64,000 nt of DNA from Aquibium carbonis (GCF_003970795.1 NZ_RWKW01000012.1:1-64000), one strand, 5' to 3'; numbered from the stretch's first letter, positions 16,751 to 26,192 are shown. Numbers and translations: made by a program. Notes: generated by a model not told the origin, from the letters alone.

Positions 16751-18385
16751 ATGACGAAGGCCGCGACCTACGACTACATCATCGTCGGCGCCGGCTCGGC
16801 CGGCTGCGTGCTGGCCAACCGGCTCTCGGCCGATCCGGCCAACAGGGTGCTCCTTCTGGAAGCCGGCGGCCGCGACCGCAACCCGCTGTTCCGGCTGCCG
16901 ATGCTGATGGGCAAGCTGTTCCAGTCCGGCATCTACAACTGGCACTACCACACCGAGCCCGAGGCTCATCTCGGCGGGCGCTCGCTCTACTGGCCGCGCG
17001 GCAAGGCGCTGGGCGGTTCCTCCACCATCAACGGCATGATCTACGTCCGCGGCAACCGCCACGACTATGATCGCTGGGCGCAACTCGGCCTGCCCGGCTG
17101 GTCCTACGAGGAGGTGCTGCCGGCCTTTCGCCGGTCCGAGGGGCACATCCAGCGCCAGGATGAGTTCCATGGCGGGAGCGGCGAGCTCACCGTCTGCCGC
17201 GCCCGAAGCAAGAGCATGCTGCACGACGTGTTCGTGGAGGCCGGCACCCAGGCCGGCCATCCCGCCAACGACGATTTCAACGGCGCCGAGCAGGAAGGCG
17301 TCGGCAAGTTCGACTTCACCATCAAGGACGGCAAGCGCTGGTCGACGTCCTTCGCCTTCCTGCGGCCGGTGCTGGCGCGGCCGAACCTGACGGTCGAGAC
17401 CGAGGCGATGACCCAGCGCGTGCTGATCGAGAACGGCCGCGCGGCGGGCGTGCGCTTCGTGCAGGGCGGCGTGGTCCGCGAGGTCCGGGCCGAGCGCGAG
17501 GTCGTGCTGGCCGCGGGCACCGTGAATTCGCCGCAACTGCTGATGCTGTCGGGCATCGGGCCGGCGGACGAGCTCGCCGCGCACGGCATCGACGTGGCCC
17601 ACGACCTGCCAGGCGTCGGCAAGAACCTGCAGGACCATGTCGATTGCGTGATGTCATGGGAATGCCGCCAGCCGGTGACCCTCTATGGCGACCTGCGCGC
17701 CGACAAGCTGGTGTGGTCCGTCGCGCAGGGCATGCTGTTCGGGACGGGCATCGTCACAACCTTCCCCTACGAGGCGGGCGCATTCCTCAAGTCGCGGCCG
17801 GACCTCGTGGCGCCCGACATCCAGCTGCATTTCATGCCCGCGCTCGAGAAGACCGCCAACCTGCACTTTCCCAATCCGTTCCGCCGCAGGCAGGCTGTCG
17901 AAGCCAATCACGGCTTCACGCTGCGCGTCGGCCCGGTCAACCCGGAGAGCCGCGGCGAGATCACGCTGCGTTCCGCCGATCCCGCCGACAAGCCGCGGAT
18001 CGTCGCCAACTATCTCCAGTCCGAGTTCGACCTGCGCACCATGATTTCGGGCATCCGCATGACCCGCGAGATCATCGCCCAGGAGGCGTTCGCTCCCTAC
18101 CGGGGCCGCGAACTGGCGCCGGGCCCCGATCGACTGGACGACGGCGAACTGGAGGCCTGGCTGCGCGCAACGGCGATGACGACGTTCCACCCGGTCGGCA
18201 CCTGCAAGATGGGGATCGATCCGATGGCGGTCGTCGACGCGCGGCTCGAGGTCCACGGCATCGAGGGCCTTCGCGTCGCCGACGCCTCCATCATGCCGGT
18301 CATTTCAAGCGGCAACACCAACGCGCCCGCCATCATGATCGGCGAGCGGGCGTCCGACTTCATTCTTGGAAAGGCAGCGGCATGA
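16751..18385 (+). CDS. GMC-family FAD-dependent oxidoreductase
   Basis: A 544-residue flavoprotein of the glucose-methanol-choline family. The FAD fold begins YDYIIVGAGSAGCVLANRLS, followed by GMC signature 1 (YWPRGKALGGSSTINGMIYV) and signature 2 (GTVNSPQLLMLSGIG). The active-site His lies in TFHPVGTCKMG, and the C-terminal block is SGNTNAPAIMIGERASD. Such enzymes oxidise an alcohol to an aldehyde or ketone. Length matches choline-dehydrogenase-like members. The neighbours suggest a nucleoside-derived or sugar-like alcohol substrate, but nothing in the sequence fixes it. Coupled to the NIPSNAP gene by ATGA. Confidence 0.94.
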   Translation: MTKAATYDYIIVGAGSAGCVLANRLSADPANRVLLLEAGGRDRNPLFRLPMLMGKLFQSGIYNWHYHTEPEAHLGGRSLYWPRGKALGGSSTINGMIYVRGNRHDYDRWAQLGLPGWSYEEVLPAFRRSEGHIQRQDEFHGGSGELTVCRARSKSMLHDVFVEAGTQAGHPANDDFNGAEQEGVGKFDFTIKDGKRWSTSFAFLRPVLARPNLTVETEAMTQRVLIENGRAAGVRFVQGGVVREVRAEREVVLAAGTVNSPQLLMLSGIGPADELAAHGIDVAHDLPGVGKNLQDHVDCVMSWECRQPVTLYGDLRADKLVWSVAQGMLFGTGIVTTFPYEAGAFLKSRPDLVAPDIQLHFMPALEKTANLHFPNPFRRRQAVEANHGFTLRVGPVNPESRGEITLRSADPADKPRIVANYLQSEFDLRTMISGIRMTREIIAQEAFAPYRGRELAPGPDRLDDGELEAWLRATAMTTFHPVGTCKMGIDPMAVVDARLEVHGIEGLRVADASIMPVISSGNTNAPAIMIGERASDFILGKAAA

Positions 18386-18702
18386 TCGTCGAGCATCGCA
18401 CCTATACGTTCCGGCCGGGCACGGTCGATGGCTGGCTGAAGAAGTACGAGGCCGAAGGGCTGCCGATCCAAAGGCGCCATCTCGGCCGATTCATCGGGCT
18501 CTTCGTCAGCGAGATCGGCCCCTTGCACACCACGGTGCTGATCTGGGGCTACGACAGCCTCGCCGACCGGGAGGCGCGGCGCGCGGCGATGTATGCCGAT
18601 CCCGAATGGCAATCCTTCATTTCCGGCGTCTGGTCGCTGAACGCGATCCAGACCCAGAACGTGATGATCATGAACCCGGCATCCTTTTCACCGGGAGCCT
18701 GA
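18382..18702 (+). CDS. NIPSNAP-family protein
   Basis: A 106-residue ferredoxin-like alpha+beta protein. It begins IVEHRTYTFRPGTVDGWLKKYE, the standard NIPSNAP opening, and ends near NAIQTQNVMIMNPASFSP. It has the central IWGYDSLADREARRAAMYAD helix (usual W-x-Y-x-S/D-L-xxR). NIPSNAP proteins often accompany oxidoreductases in catabolic operons; their biochemical role is unclear. The start overlaps the GMC stop, so the two proteins are probably made together. Confidence 0.9.
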   Translation: MIVEHRTYTFRPGTVDGWLKKYEAEGLPIQRRHLGRFIGLFVSEIGPLHTTVLIWGYDSLADREARRAAMYADPEWQSFISGVWSLNAIQTQNVMIMNPASFSPGA

Positions 18703-18769
18703 TCGGTAGCAGCAGTCCACCCAACCACCACGAGACCGGCAAACGGCGACATCCAGAGGAGCTAAACTC

Positions 18770-19834
18770 ATGACCAGCAAGCAGACACTCACTTTCCCGC
18801 GGCTGTCGTTCGACCGCCGAACCTTCCTGAAGACCGCAGCCGGTACGGCGGCACTCACCATGACCGGCGCCCTTGCGGCCGCGGTCGCCCACGCGCAGGG
18901 CGGGCTGATCGCGCTCGTGCACACCCAGGCCGCCGGCGATGCCGGTCCCGTCGATTCCATGATCGCCAAGCTCAAGCAACTGGCCGAGGAGAAGGGCCTG
19001 GAGCACCGCGCCATCTATGCGCAGGACCCGGCGACCTACGAGACCATCTTCCGCACGCTCGGCGATGCCGGCGCGGCGGTGGTGGTGTCGACCTTCAACG
19101 AGGTGGCCGAGCCGTTCAAGGCGGTTGCGCCGTCCTATCCCGACACCAAGTGGATCCAGCTCTTCGGCGACCCGTTCGAGCCGGCGATCCCGAACGTGGT
19201 GACGGTGTCCTACGACTATTATCTCGGTTGCTACCTGTCCGGAATCTTCGCCGGCCGCATCAGCAAGACCGGAAAGATCGGCTTCATCGGCGGCATTTCC
19301 ATCCCGCCGCTCAATGCCGACTTCAATGCGCTGAAGGCGGGCGTCCTGTCTGTGCGTCCCGACGCGACGGTCACGGCAGCCTTCGCCGGATCCTTCCAGG
19401 ATCCCGCCAAGGGCCAGGAGATCGCCACCCAGATGTTTTCCGACGGCATCGACTACATCCAGACCGATGCGGCGGCGACCGATTTCGGCATCATTGCGGC
19501 GGCCAACGAAGGACCGGGGCGCTATGTCAGCGCGCTCGATCCCGCGCAGTTCAAGCTCGGGCCGAAGTCGCTGATCTCCATCGTCGGGCTCGATTTCGGC
19601 GTCTCGCTCTACAACGAGGCGACGAAAGCGGTCGATGGCGACTGGACCGGCGGATCGCACGTCAACACGGGACTTGGCACCGGCGTGATCGAGTTCATGC
19701 TCTCGCCTCTGTTCCAGGACGAAGGCGACCCGGACATGGTTGCCAGGTCGAAGGAGGTCTGGGCCGAAATCGAGAAGGCCAAGGCCGGCATCCTCGACGG
19801 ATCGATCGAGGTGCCGTTCAACACGACCCTCTGA
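18770..19834 (+). CDS. BMP-family nucleoside-type ABC substrate-binding protein
   Basis: A 354-residue binding protein of the basic membrane protein (BMP) family, which in characterised cases bind nucleosides or purines. The N-terminus has a twin-arginine signal (DRRTFLK, then AGTAALTMTGALAAAVAHA), so export should be Tat-dependent in a folded state. The mature protein has the BMP periplasmic fold with KTGKIGFIGGISIPPLNADF and GQEIATQMFSDGIDYIQTDA. It is followed by the matching ATPase (19865) and two permeases. The operon partners, a nucleoside hydrolase and an amidohydrolase, support a nucleoside or nucleobase ligand. Confidence 0.92.
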   Translation: MTSKQTLTFPRLSFDRRTFLKTAAGTAALTMTGALAAAVAHAQGGLIALVHTQAAGDAGPVDSMIAKLKQLAEEKGLEHRAIYAQDPATYETIFRTLGDAGAAVVVSTFNEVAEPFKAVAPSYPDTKWIQLFGDPFEPAIPNVVTVSYDYYLGCYLSGIFAGRISKTGKIGFIGGISIPPLNADFNALKAGVLSVRPDATVTAAFAGSFQDPAKGQEIATQMFSDGIDYIQTDAAATDFGIIAAANEGPGRYVSALDPAQFKLGPKSLISIVGLDFGVSLYNEATKAVDGDWTGGSHVNTGLGTGVIEFMLSPLFQDEGDPDMVARSKEVWAEIEKAKAGILDGSIEVPFNTTL

Positions 19835-19864
19835 CCAGACCCAGACGGAAAAGGGCATGCCGCG

Positions 19865-21424
19865 ATGAGGGGCAATGACGACGCGATCCTCGCCTGCCGG
19901 AATGTCGCCGTACGCTACGGCGACGTGACGGCTCTCGACGACGTCTCGATCGCCTTTCCGCGCGGCATGATCCACGCCGTCGTCGGACAGAACGGCGCGG
20001 GCAAGACCACCTTCGCCCGCGTCGTCTCCGGTCTCGTCCGTCCCGACCAGGGCGCGGTCGAGATCGGTGGAAAGCTGATCGCGGGCGGCAACGTCAATGA
20101 CGCACGGCGGGCCGGCGTCGAACTGGTTCACCAGAGCTTCGCGCTGCCGCCGTCCTTCACGGTGGCCGAAGCGATGCAATTCGGCGCGGCGGGCGGTGCG
20201 CTCTACACGCGGGCCGCGCTGGAGCGCCGCTGGCAGGCGCATCTCGACGCGCTCGACGTCAAGGTTTCGGCGGGGGCGCGGATCCGCACATTGACGGTGG
20301 AGCAGCAGCAGGCCGTGGAGATCGCCCGTGCGCTGGTGACCGACGCCCGCCTGCTCATCCTCGACGAACCGACCGCGGTGCTGTCGCCCGAGGGCGCGAA
20401 AAAGCTGTTCGAGCGCGTCCGTCGGCTCAAGGAGCGCGGCGTCACCGTGCTGCTCATCCTGCACAAGATCCGCGAGGTGCTGGCCATCGCCGACACCGTC
20501 AGCGTGCTGCGTGGCGGCAGGCTGATCGACGGGCCGCTGCCGGCTTCGGACATCGACGCCGACGCGCTCGCATCCCTGATCATCGGACCTTCGGCGAAGA
20601 TGCTTGCGGGCGAGGATCGCGCGGCCCTCACCGGCGCCGCGGCGCCGCGGGGCGCTGAAACCGAGACAGGCCCGATTGCCGGTCCCCCGGTGGTGAGCCT
20701 TCGCGGCGTCTCGACACGCCCGGACGCGGACGGCCCCGCGTTGCAGGCGGTGGACTTCGTCGTGCAGCCCGGCGAGATCGTCGGGATCGCGGGCGTGGAA
20801 GGCAACGGGCAGCGCACGCTGGTGCGCGCGATCTCGTCACTGGCCGATATCGCCGAAGGATCGCTCGAACTCGCGGGTCGTGACGTGACCAACGCAACGC
20901 TGTCGCAGCGCCGCGCCGCCGGACTGCGCGTGATCCCCTTCGAGCGCAATGTCGAGGGCCTGAGCCTGACCAGCCCGCTGTGGGAGAACTGGTCCGCGGG
21001 CCAGCTCTTGGCCCGGCCATTGCTGGCCGCCATCAGTCCTTCCGCATTGCGACGCGAGTGCAAATCCGCGCTCGACGCCTGGGACGTGCGCTATGCCGAG
21101 GTCGGCCAGCCGGCCGGATCGCTTTCGGGCGGCAATGCCCAGAAGGTCATCCTTTCGCGCGAGATGGACGAGTCGGGCAAGCTCATCATCGCCGCGCAGC
21201 CGACGCGTGGCCTCGACATCGGTGCCACCGCCTTCGTGTGGGATGCGCTGCGCAAGGCCCGCGATGGCGGCTGCGGCGTCATCTTCGTGTCGTCCGACCT
21301 CGACGAGGTCTTCGATCTCGCCGATCGCGTGGTGGTCATGCTGTCCGGCCGCATCGTCGCCGAGTTCCGGCCGCCCTTCGACCTGACGCGCGTCGGCGCG
21401 GCGATGACGGGAGCACGCGCATGA
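19865..21424 (+). CDS. Nucleoside-type ABC transporter ATPase, two domains
   Basis: A 519-residue tandem ATPase like RbsA and the nucleoside importers. The first domain has Walker A GQNGAGKTTFARV, a degenerate signature (LTVEQQQAVEIARAL) and Walker B LLILDEPTAVLSP. The second has GVEGNGQRTLVRA, a canonical LSGGNAQKVILSRE and a Walker B changed to LIIAAQPTRGLDIG. Such asymmetry is normal for the family. Its stop overlaps the first permease by ATGA. Confidence 0.94.
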   Translation: MRGNDDAILACRNVAVRYGDVTALDDVSIAFPRGMIHAVVGQNGAGKTTFARVVSGLVRPDQGAVEIGGKLIAGGNVNDARRAGVELVHQSFALPPSFTVAEAMQFGAAGGALYTRAALERRWQAHLDALDVKVSAGARIRTLTVEQQQAVEIARALVTDARLLILDEPTAVLSPEGAKKLFERVRRLKERGVTVLLILHKIREVLAIADTVSVLRGGRLIDGPLPASDIDADALASLIIGPSAKMLAGEDRAALTGAAAPRGAETETGPIAGPPVVSLRGVSTRPDADGPALQAVDFVVQPGEIVGIAGVEGNGQRTLVRAISSLADIAEGSLELAGRDVTNATLSQRRAAGLRVIPFERNVEGLSLTSPLWENWSAGQLLARPLLAAISPSALRRECKSALDAWDVRYAEVGQPAGSLSGGNAQKVILSREMDESGKLIIAAQPTRGLDIGATAFVWDALRKARDGGCGVIFVSSDLDEVFDLADRVVVMLSGRIVAEFRPPFDLTRVGAAMTGARA

Positions 21425-22467
21425 GCGGTCAGCTGGGCGCCATCATCCGGGCCGTGGTCTTCATCCTGCTGGCGCTCGCGGCGTGCGGCGTGATCTTCGA
21501 ATTCGCCGGCTACTCCGCCTTCCAGATGTTCCACTCGATCGTCGACGGGGCCTTTCTGCGCCGCAACGCGCTGGAGCATGCGCTGCGCTGGGCGCTGCCG
21601 CTGTTCATCACCGCCACCGGCGTGGTGATCTCGTTTCGCGCCGGCTACTTCAACATCGGCGCGCAGGGCCAGTTCTATGTCGGCGCCATCTGCGCGGCTT
21701 TCGTCGCCGAATGGCTGCGAGGCTATCCGGGCGGCGTCGTCATTCCGCTCTGCTTTGCCGCCGGCATGACGGGCGGGGCACTCTGGGCGCTCTGGCCGGG
21801 CCTCTTGCGGCTACGGTCGGGCGCCGACGAGGTGATCACCACGTTGATGGGCAATTTCCTCGCCGGGCTGCTCCTGGTCTACGTGACGGCGGGGCCGCTC
21901 AAGGATCCGTCCGGTTCCGGCCAGCAGGCGTCCAGCCGTCCGCTGGAGGCGGCCTACCGGATCAGCACCTCGAACGGCGTCTCGCCGACCATCATCGGCA
22001 TCGCGATCCTCGTCGGGCTCGCCATGTGGTGGCTCGTCAACCGCACCGCCTTCGGCGTCCTGTCGGGGCTTGGCGGGCGAAACCCGACCATGGTGCAGTG
22101 GCAAGGCGCCAGCACCTGGAAGATCGGGCTGGCCAGCTTCCTGATCAGCGGCGCGCTCGCGGGCCTGGCGGGGACCATCGAGCTCATGGGACCGAACGGG
22201 CGGCTGGCGGGCGGCTTCCTCCCCGCGCACGGGTTCACCGCCGTTCTGATCGCGCTCGTGGCCGGATTGTCGATCACCGGCGCGGCCATCGCCGCCTTCT
22301 TCTTCGGCGGACTGGCGTCGGCAGCGCTCTATCTTCCCGTCATGGCTGGCCTGCCATCCGCGGCCATCGACATCGTCAATGCGTCGATCGCGCTTTTCAT
22401 CACCGCGCGGTCGCGCCTCGTCGACACACTCACCAAGGCCTGGAGGCGACCATGGAAGACGTCGTGA
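21421..22467 (+). CDS. Nucleoside-type ABC transporter permease 1
   Basis: A 348-residue permease of the BPD_transp_2 family with about nine membrane segments. Recognisable blocks are FRAGYFNIGAQGQFYVGAIC and GADEVITTLMGNFLAG, which are conserved in the larger permease of BMP importers. The open frame extends back into the ATPase gene, but the ATG at 21421 overlaps that gene's stop and starts the membrane protein. Overlaps the second permease by 16 bases. Confidence 0.94.
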   Translation: MSGQLGAIIRAVVFILLALAACGVIFEFAGYSAFQMFHSIVDGAFLRRNALEHALRWALPLFITATGVVISFRAGYFNIGAQGQFYVGAICAAFVAEWLRGYPGGVVIPLCFAAGMTGGALWALWPGLLRLRSGADEVITTLMGNFLAGLLLVYVTAGPLKDPSGSGQQASSRPLEAAYRISTSNGVSPTIIGIAILVGLAMWWLVNRTAFGVLSGLGGRNPTMVQWQGASTWKIGLASFLISGALAGLAGTIELMGPNGRLAGGFLPAHGFTAVLIALVAGLSITGAAIAAFFFGGLASAALYLPVMAGLPSAAIDIVNASIALFITARSRLVDTLTKAWRRPWKTS

Positions 22468-23348
22468 TCGCCATCCTGCGGTCGGGTACGCCGCTCGTCT
22501 ATGTCACGCTGGCCGGCGTCATCGCGCAGCGGGCAGGGGTGTGGCATCTCGGCCTCGAAGGCCTGATGATCACCGGCGCCTGCGCCACCATCGTCGGCAT
22601 CGTGCTCACCGGCTCGGTCGTGTTTGCGCTGCTGGTCGCCGTGCTGATCTGCATCGCGGGCTCGGTGCTGTTCTGGTTCGTCGTCGAAAAGCTGAAGGCC
22701 AACCAGATCATCGCGGGTCTCGGCCTGACCGGTCTCGGTCTCGGCGGCACCTCGCTCGCGATCCAGTCGATCTTCGGCAGCCAGGCGGCCATCAGCGCTC
22801 CGTTTGGGCTGCCGCGGCTTGGCGCGGCCTTCGGCGCCTATGGCGTGCTGTCGGTGCTGGTGCTCGTGATGCCTGTCGTCGTGTTCCTGTGTTGGGTGCT
22901 CCTGTGCCGAACCCGCTTCGGGCTCCGGCTGGCGGCGTCCGGCGAGCATCCGTTCGCCGCGCGGAGCGTGGGCGTCGACCCGTCCGCCATGCGGCTCGCC
23001 GCCCTCGTGATCGGCGGCGCGCTCTGCGCGCTGGCCGGGGCGGAACTCGCCGCCGGCAGCCTGCAGATCTTCTCGCAGAACATGACCGCCGGGCGCGGCT
23101 TCATGGGCTTCGCCGCCGTCATCTTCGGCGCCGGCCATCCGCTCTGGGCGACGCTCGCCGCCCTTTTCTTCGCGGTGGTCGGGGCGCTCGGCATTCGCGC
23201 CCAGCTCGTTTTCGGCGACCGCGTCCCCCATGATCTGCTTCTCGGCCTGCCCTACATCGCCACCATCTTCGGCGTCTGGCTCTCGGCGCGGTTGCGCGGC
23301 GGCGCCAAATCCGCGACGGGCGGCTTCGGCGAATTGCGGGATTCCTGA
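22452..23348 (+). CDS. Nucleoside-type ABC transporter permease 2
   Basis: A 298-residue permease, the smaller partner of the BMP importer. It starts with PLVYVTLAGVIAQRAGVWHL and GLEGLMITGA, the standard beginning of this family. It has the interaction loop GLRLAASGEHPFAARSVGVD and about eight hydrophobic segments. The ATG at 22452 is 16 bases inside the previous gene. Completes the transporter; a nucleoside-hydrolase-like gene follows after three bases. Confidence 0.94.
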   Translation: MEDVVIAILRSGTPLVYVTLAGVIAQRAGVWHLGLEGLMITGACATIVGIVLTGSVVFALLVAVLICIAGSVLFWFVVEKLKANQIIAGLGLTGLGLGGTSLAIQSIFGSQAAISAPFGLPRLGAAFGAYGVLSVLVLVMPVVVFLCWVLLCRTRFGLRLAASGEHPFAARSVGVDPSAMRLAALVIGGALCALAGAELAAGSLQIFSQNMTAGRGFMGFAAVIFGAGHPLWATLAALFFAVVGALGIRAQLVFGDRVPHDLLLGLPYIATIFGVWLSARLRGGAKSATGGFGELRDS

Positions 23349-23351
23349 ACG

Positions 23352-24293
23352 ATGACGAGAAAGCTCATCATCCTGACCGATCCCGGCCAGGACCAGGCCG
23401 CCGCGATCCTGATGATTCTCGGCGCGCCGGCCGCGTTCGAGGTGCTGGGCCTCGTCGCCACCGCGGGCAATATCGACCTGCGCCACACCGTGGCAAACTG
23501 CCTGAAGCTGCTGGAACTGGCCGACCGGCCCGACATTCCCGTCTTTGCGGGATGCCCGAGGCCATTGACGCGGGACCTCGTCACCGCCGTCCACGTGCAT
23601 GGCCCGACCGGGCTCGACGGCCCCGATCTTCCCGAGCCGGTCATCGAGGCATCGCCCGTCCACGGCGTCGACTTCATCATCGACACCTTGCGCAAGGCCG
23701 AGCCTGGAACAGTGACGATCTGCTCGCTGTCGCCACTGACGAACCTCGCGATGGCCCTGGTCAAGGCGCCCGACATCGCGCCGCGGGTCCACGAGATCGT
23801 CGCCATGGCCGGGGCCTATTTCGAGGTCGGCAACATCACGCCCTCGGCCGAGTTCAACGTCTATGTCGATCCGGAGGCGGCGCGCATCGTGCTCGATGCC
23901 GGCATCCCGACCACGCTGCTGCCGCTCGACGTCACCCACGAGATGCTGTCGACGCGGGCGCGGCTCGACGCCATGCGCGCGCTCGGCAACCGCTGCGGCG
24001 TCGCCACCGCCGAGATGCTCGAATTCTCCGAGAGCTTCGATCTGGGGAAGTACGGTTGGGACGGCGCGCCGCTGCACGGCCCCTGCGTGCCGGCCTACAT
24101 GCTCGATCCGACGATCTTTTCGGGCCGGCACGTCAATGTCTCGGTCGAACTCGCCGGAACGCTGACGCAAGGCATGACGGTCGCGGACTGGTGGGGGATC
24201 ACGGACCGGCCGAGAAACGCCTTCTGGGTGCGCGACGGCGACGCCGATCGCTATTTTGCGTTGCTGCTCGAGTGCCTGGGACAGCTGCCATGA
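23352..24293 (+). CDS. Nucleoside hydrolase-like protein with altered metal site
   Basis: A 313-residue member of the inosine-uridine nucleoside N-ribohydrolase family, recognised by KLIILTDPGQDQAAAIL, the VATAGNIDL strand, AGCPRPL, VHGPTGLDG, TICSLSPLTNLAMAL and EFNVYVDPEAARIVL. Canonical members have DxDPGxDD at the N-terminus and HD near the C-terminus, binding calcium. Here the first is LTDPGQDQ and the second is LHGP. The catalytic-type His is kept, but the second Asp of the DD pair and the Asp after that His are replaced. It is coupled to the amidohydrolase by ATGA. It may act on a modified nucleoside or have lost hydrolysis. Confidence 0.85.
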   Translation: MTRKLIILTDPGQDQAAAILMILGAPAAFEVLGLVATAGNIDLRHTVANCLKLLELADRPDIPVFAGCPRPLTRDLVTAVHVHGPTGLDGPDLPEPVIEASPVHGVDFIIDTLRKAEPGTVTICSLSPLTNLAMALVKAPDIAPRVHEIVAMAGAYFEVGNITPSAEFNVYVDPEAARIVLDAGIPTTLLPLDVTHEMLSTRARLDAMRALGNRCGVATAEMLEFSESFDLGKYGWDGAPLHGPCVPAYMLDPTIFSGRHVNVSVELAGTLTQGMTVADWWGITDRPRNAFWVRDGDADRYFALLLECLGQLP

Positions 24294-25831
24294 CCGGCAT
24301 CCTCATTCGCGGCGCGACCATCCTGACTCTCGACCCCGTGCACGGGACCGAGCCGATCAGCGGCGACGTGCTCATCGACGGCACGCGGATCGCGGCCATC
24401 GGGGCGGGTCTCGACGCGGGACCGGACGTCGAGGTGATCGACGGGCGCGGCAAGCTGGTCATGCCGGGTCTCGTCAATGCGCACACGCATTCGAGCGAGA
24501 CCTTCTTTCGCGGCCGCTACGAGAAGATGCCGCTCGAGGTCTGGCTGCTCTATGCCTATCCCTTGCTGATGGGGCCGGTCATCGACAGGGATCTGCTGCG
24601 CCTGCGTTCGCTCCTGCTGGCGACGGAATCGCTGAAGGCCGGCGTCACCGCGATGACGGACTGCTTCTTCGATCCGCCGCACCACGATCTCGACCGGCTG
24701 GGGACGGTCTTTTCCGCCTATGAACTCGCCGGCATCCGGGCGACCGTGTCGAGCGACGTGATGAACATCCCGACGCTCGCGGCGCTGCCCTTTGCCGGCG
24801 AGGTCTTCCCGCCAGATATCCAGCGCATGCTCGATGTCGGCCCGATGATCGGCGCCCAGGCCTATCTAGACTTCTGCCGGGCCGCCATCGCGGCCTTCCA
24901 CGGCCGTGCCGGGCGGTTGAACTTCCAGATCGCGCCGTCCGCGCCGCAACGCTGCACGGCCGATCTCCTGACCGGCTGCTTCGACCTGGCCGTCCAGCAC
25001 GGCCTGCCGTTCCACTGCCACGTGCTGGAGACGATCACGCAGGCCGTGACAGGTCCCGAACTCCACGGCCGCAGCCTGGTCCGCTACATGGACGATCTCG
25101 GCGTGCTCGGGCGAAACACCACCATGGCGCATTCGGTCTGGGTGGACGACGCCGACATGGCTCTGATGGGCCGCGCCGGCGTCAGCGTCGTCCACAACGC
25201 GGTCTCCAATCTCAAGCTCGGCGCGGGCGTGGCGCCGGTGCGCCGGCTGATGGATGCCGGGGTCACCCTCGCGCTCGGCACCGACGGCATATCGTCCAAC
25301 GACACGGCCAGCATCTTCGACGTCATGCGCGTCGCGGGACTGCTGCACGGCGCAAGCGGGCCCGATGCCGACACCTGGCTCTCGGCGGCAGAACTCCTGC
25401 GGGCGGCGACGTTGGGCGGCGCGCGCAGCGCCATGATGGAGCACGTCTGCGGCTCGCTGGAGCCCGGCAAGGCGGCCGACCTGATCCTGCTCGATCTCGA
25501 CGACTGCGCCTTCACGCCGTTGAACGACATCGCGCGGCATCTGGTCTATGCCGCCAGCGGCTCGAACGTGAAGACGGCGATCGTCGCGGGCGAAGTGGTG
25601 ATGCGCGATCGCCGCATGACGCGCTTCGACGAGGATGCGATGTTCGCCGAGATCCGCGCCCGCGTTCCGGCCTATCTGGCCGCGCATGGCGAGATCGAGG
25701 AGAAGAACCGGTTCCTCGAGCCCTACTTCGCCGAGATCCATCGCCGTTCCGCGGCCGGTCATTCGGGCGTCTACCGATATGCGGGCGATGCTCCGCTCCG
25801 ACAGCGCGGCTGGCCGCCGCTGCGGGACTGA
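24290..25831 (+). CDS. Amidohydrolase / nucleobase-type deaminase
   Basis: A 513-residue metal-dependent hydrolase of the TRZ/ATZ and cytosine/guanine deaminase branch. Metal-binding motifs are visible in order: PGLVNAHTHSSETFFRG (HxH), FHCHVLET (His), MAHSVWVDDADM (His) and LGTDGISSNDTASIFD (Asp). A C-terminal beta-sandwich (GSLEPGKAADLILLDLDD) is complete. Members deaminate or dechlorinate triazines and purines. Next to a nucleoside importer and hydrolase, a nucleobase or its oxidised derivative is the likeliest substrate. It is about 50 residues longer than most, because of a C-terminal tail. Confidence 0.92.
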   Translation: MTGILIRGATILTLDPVHGTEPISGDVLIDGTRIAAIGAGLDAGPDVEVIDGRGKLVMPGLVNAHTHSSETFFRGRYEKMPLEVWLLYAYPLLMGPVIDRDLLRLRSLLLATESLKAGVTAMTDCFFDPPHHDLDRLGTVFSAYELAGIRATVSSDVMNIPTLAALPFAGEVFPPDIQRMLDVGPMIGAQAYLDFCRAAIAAFHGRAGRLNFQIAPSAPQRCTADLLTGCFDLAVQHGLPFHCHVLETITQAVTGPELHGRSLVRYMDDLGVLGRNTTMAHSVWVDDADMALMGRAGVSVVHNAVSNLKLGAGVAPVRRLMDAGVTLALGTDGISSNDTASIFDVMRVAGLLHGASGPDADTWLSAAELLRAATLGGARSAMMEHVCGSLEPGKAADLILLDLDDCAFTPLNDIARHLVYAASGSNVKTAIVAGEVVMRDRRMTRFDEDAMFAEIRARVPAYLAAHGEIEEKNRFLEPYFAEIHRRSAAGHSGVYRYAGDAPLRQRGWPPLRD

Positions 25832-25860
25832 AATCGCGACTTCGAAGACTACGCGGCCAG

Positions 25861-26049
25861 ATGCTGCGCGCGGCGGCGCGGGGCGCACGGATCGTCGCCT
25901 TGCATCATTTGCGCAGTTTCGATGATGCAGCGATCCTTCCCCATCTTGCCCGGAAGGCCGGCCGGGACCATTGCGGGCGCCATATGCGCCTCGTCTGCCG
26001 GCACGACGGGTTGCGGTTCCAATGCGTAGCCTTTGCCAAAGCCGGCTGA
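25861..26049 (+). pseudogene. 3' fragment of a NodS-like methyltransferase gene
   Basis: This frame reads MLRAAARGARIVALHHLRSF and on to a terminal RFQCVAFAKAG. It matches the last 62 residues of the methyltransferase at 54888 (minus strand) with only scattered changes, and the DNA, including the bases just past the stop, is similar too. No upstream part of the gene is present. The fragment lies between the amidohydrolase and the esterase, and marks an old duplication or recombination with the cluster 29 kb away. Confidence 0.85.
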
Positions 26050-26192
26050 CGGACGACGCCACGAGGCCCCGATCTGCGAAGTCTGTCGGGCAAAGACGCC
26101 CCGCAGGACGTCTTCCGATCTCGTGAGTTCGAGCTTCCTCGCCAAAGGGGCGTTTGCGGCCAGTCCATCTGATTTCCGGATCGAGATGGTGT

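Noticed and set aside
18668-20464. A 598-codon frame antisense to the BMP binding protein and ATPase genes
   Set aside because: Conserved transporter proteins are on the plus strand; the antisense frame shows no domain.
22329-24170. A 613-codon frame antisense to permease and nucleoside hydrolase genes
   Set aside because: Same reasoning: conserved genes on the plus strand and Arg/Glu/Asp-rich antisense composition.
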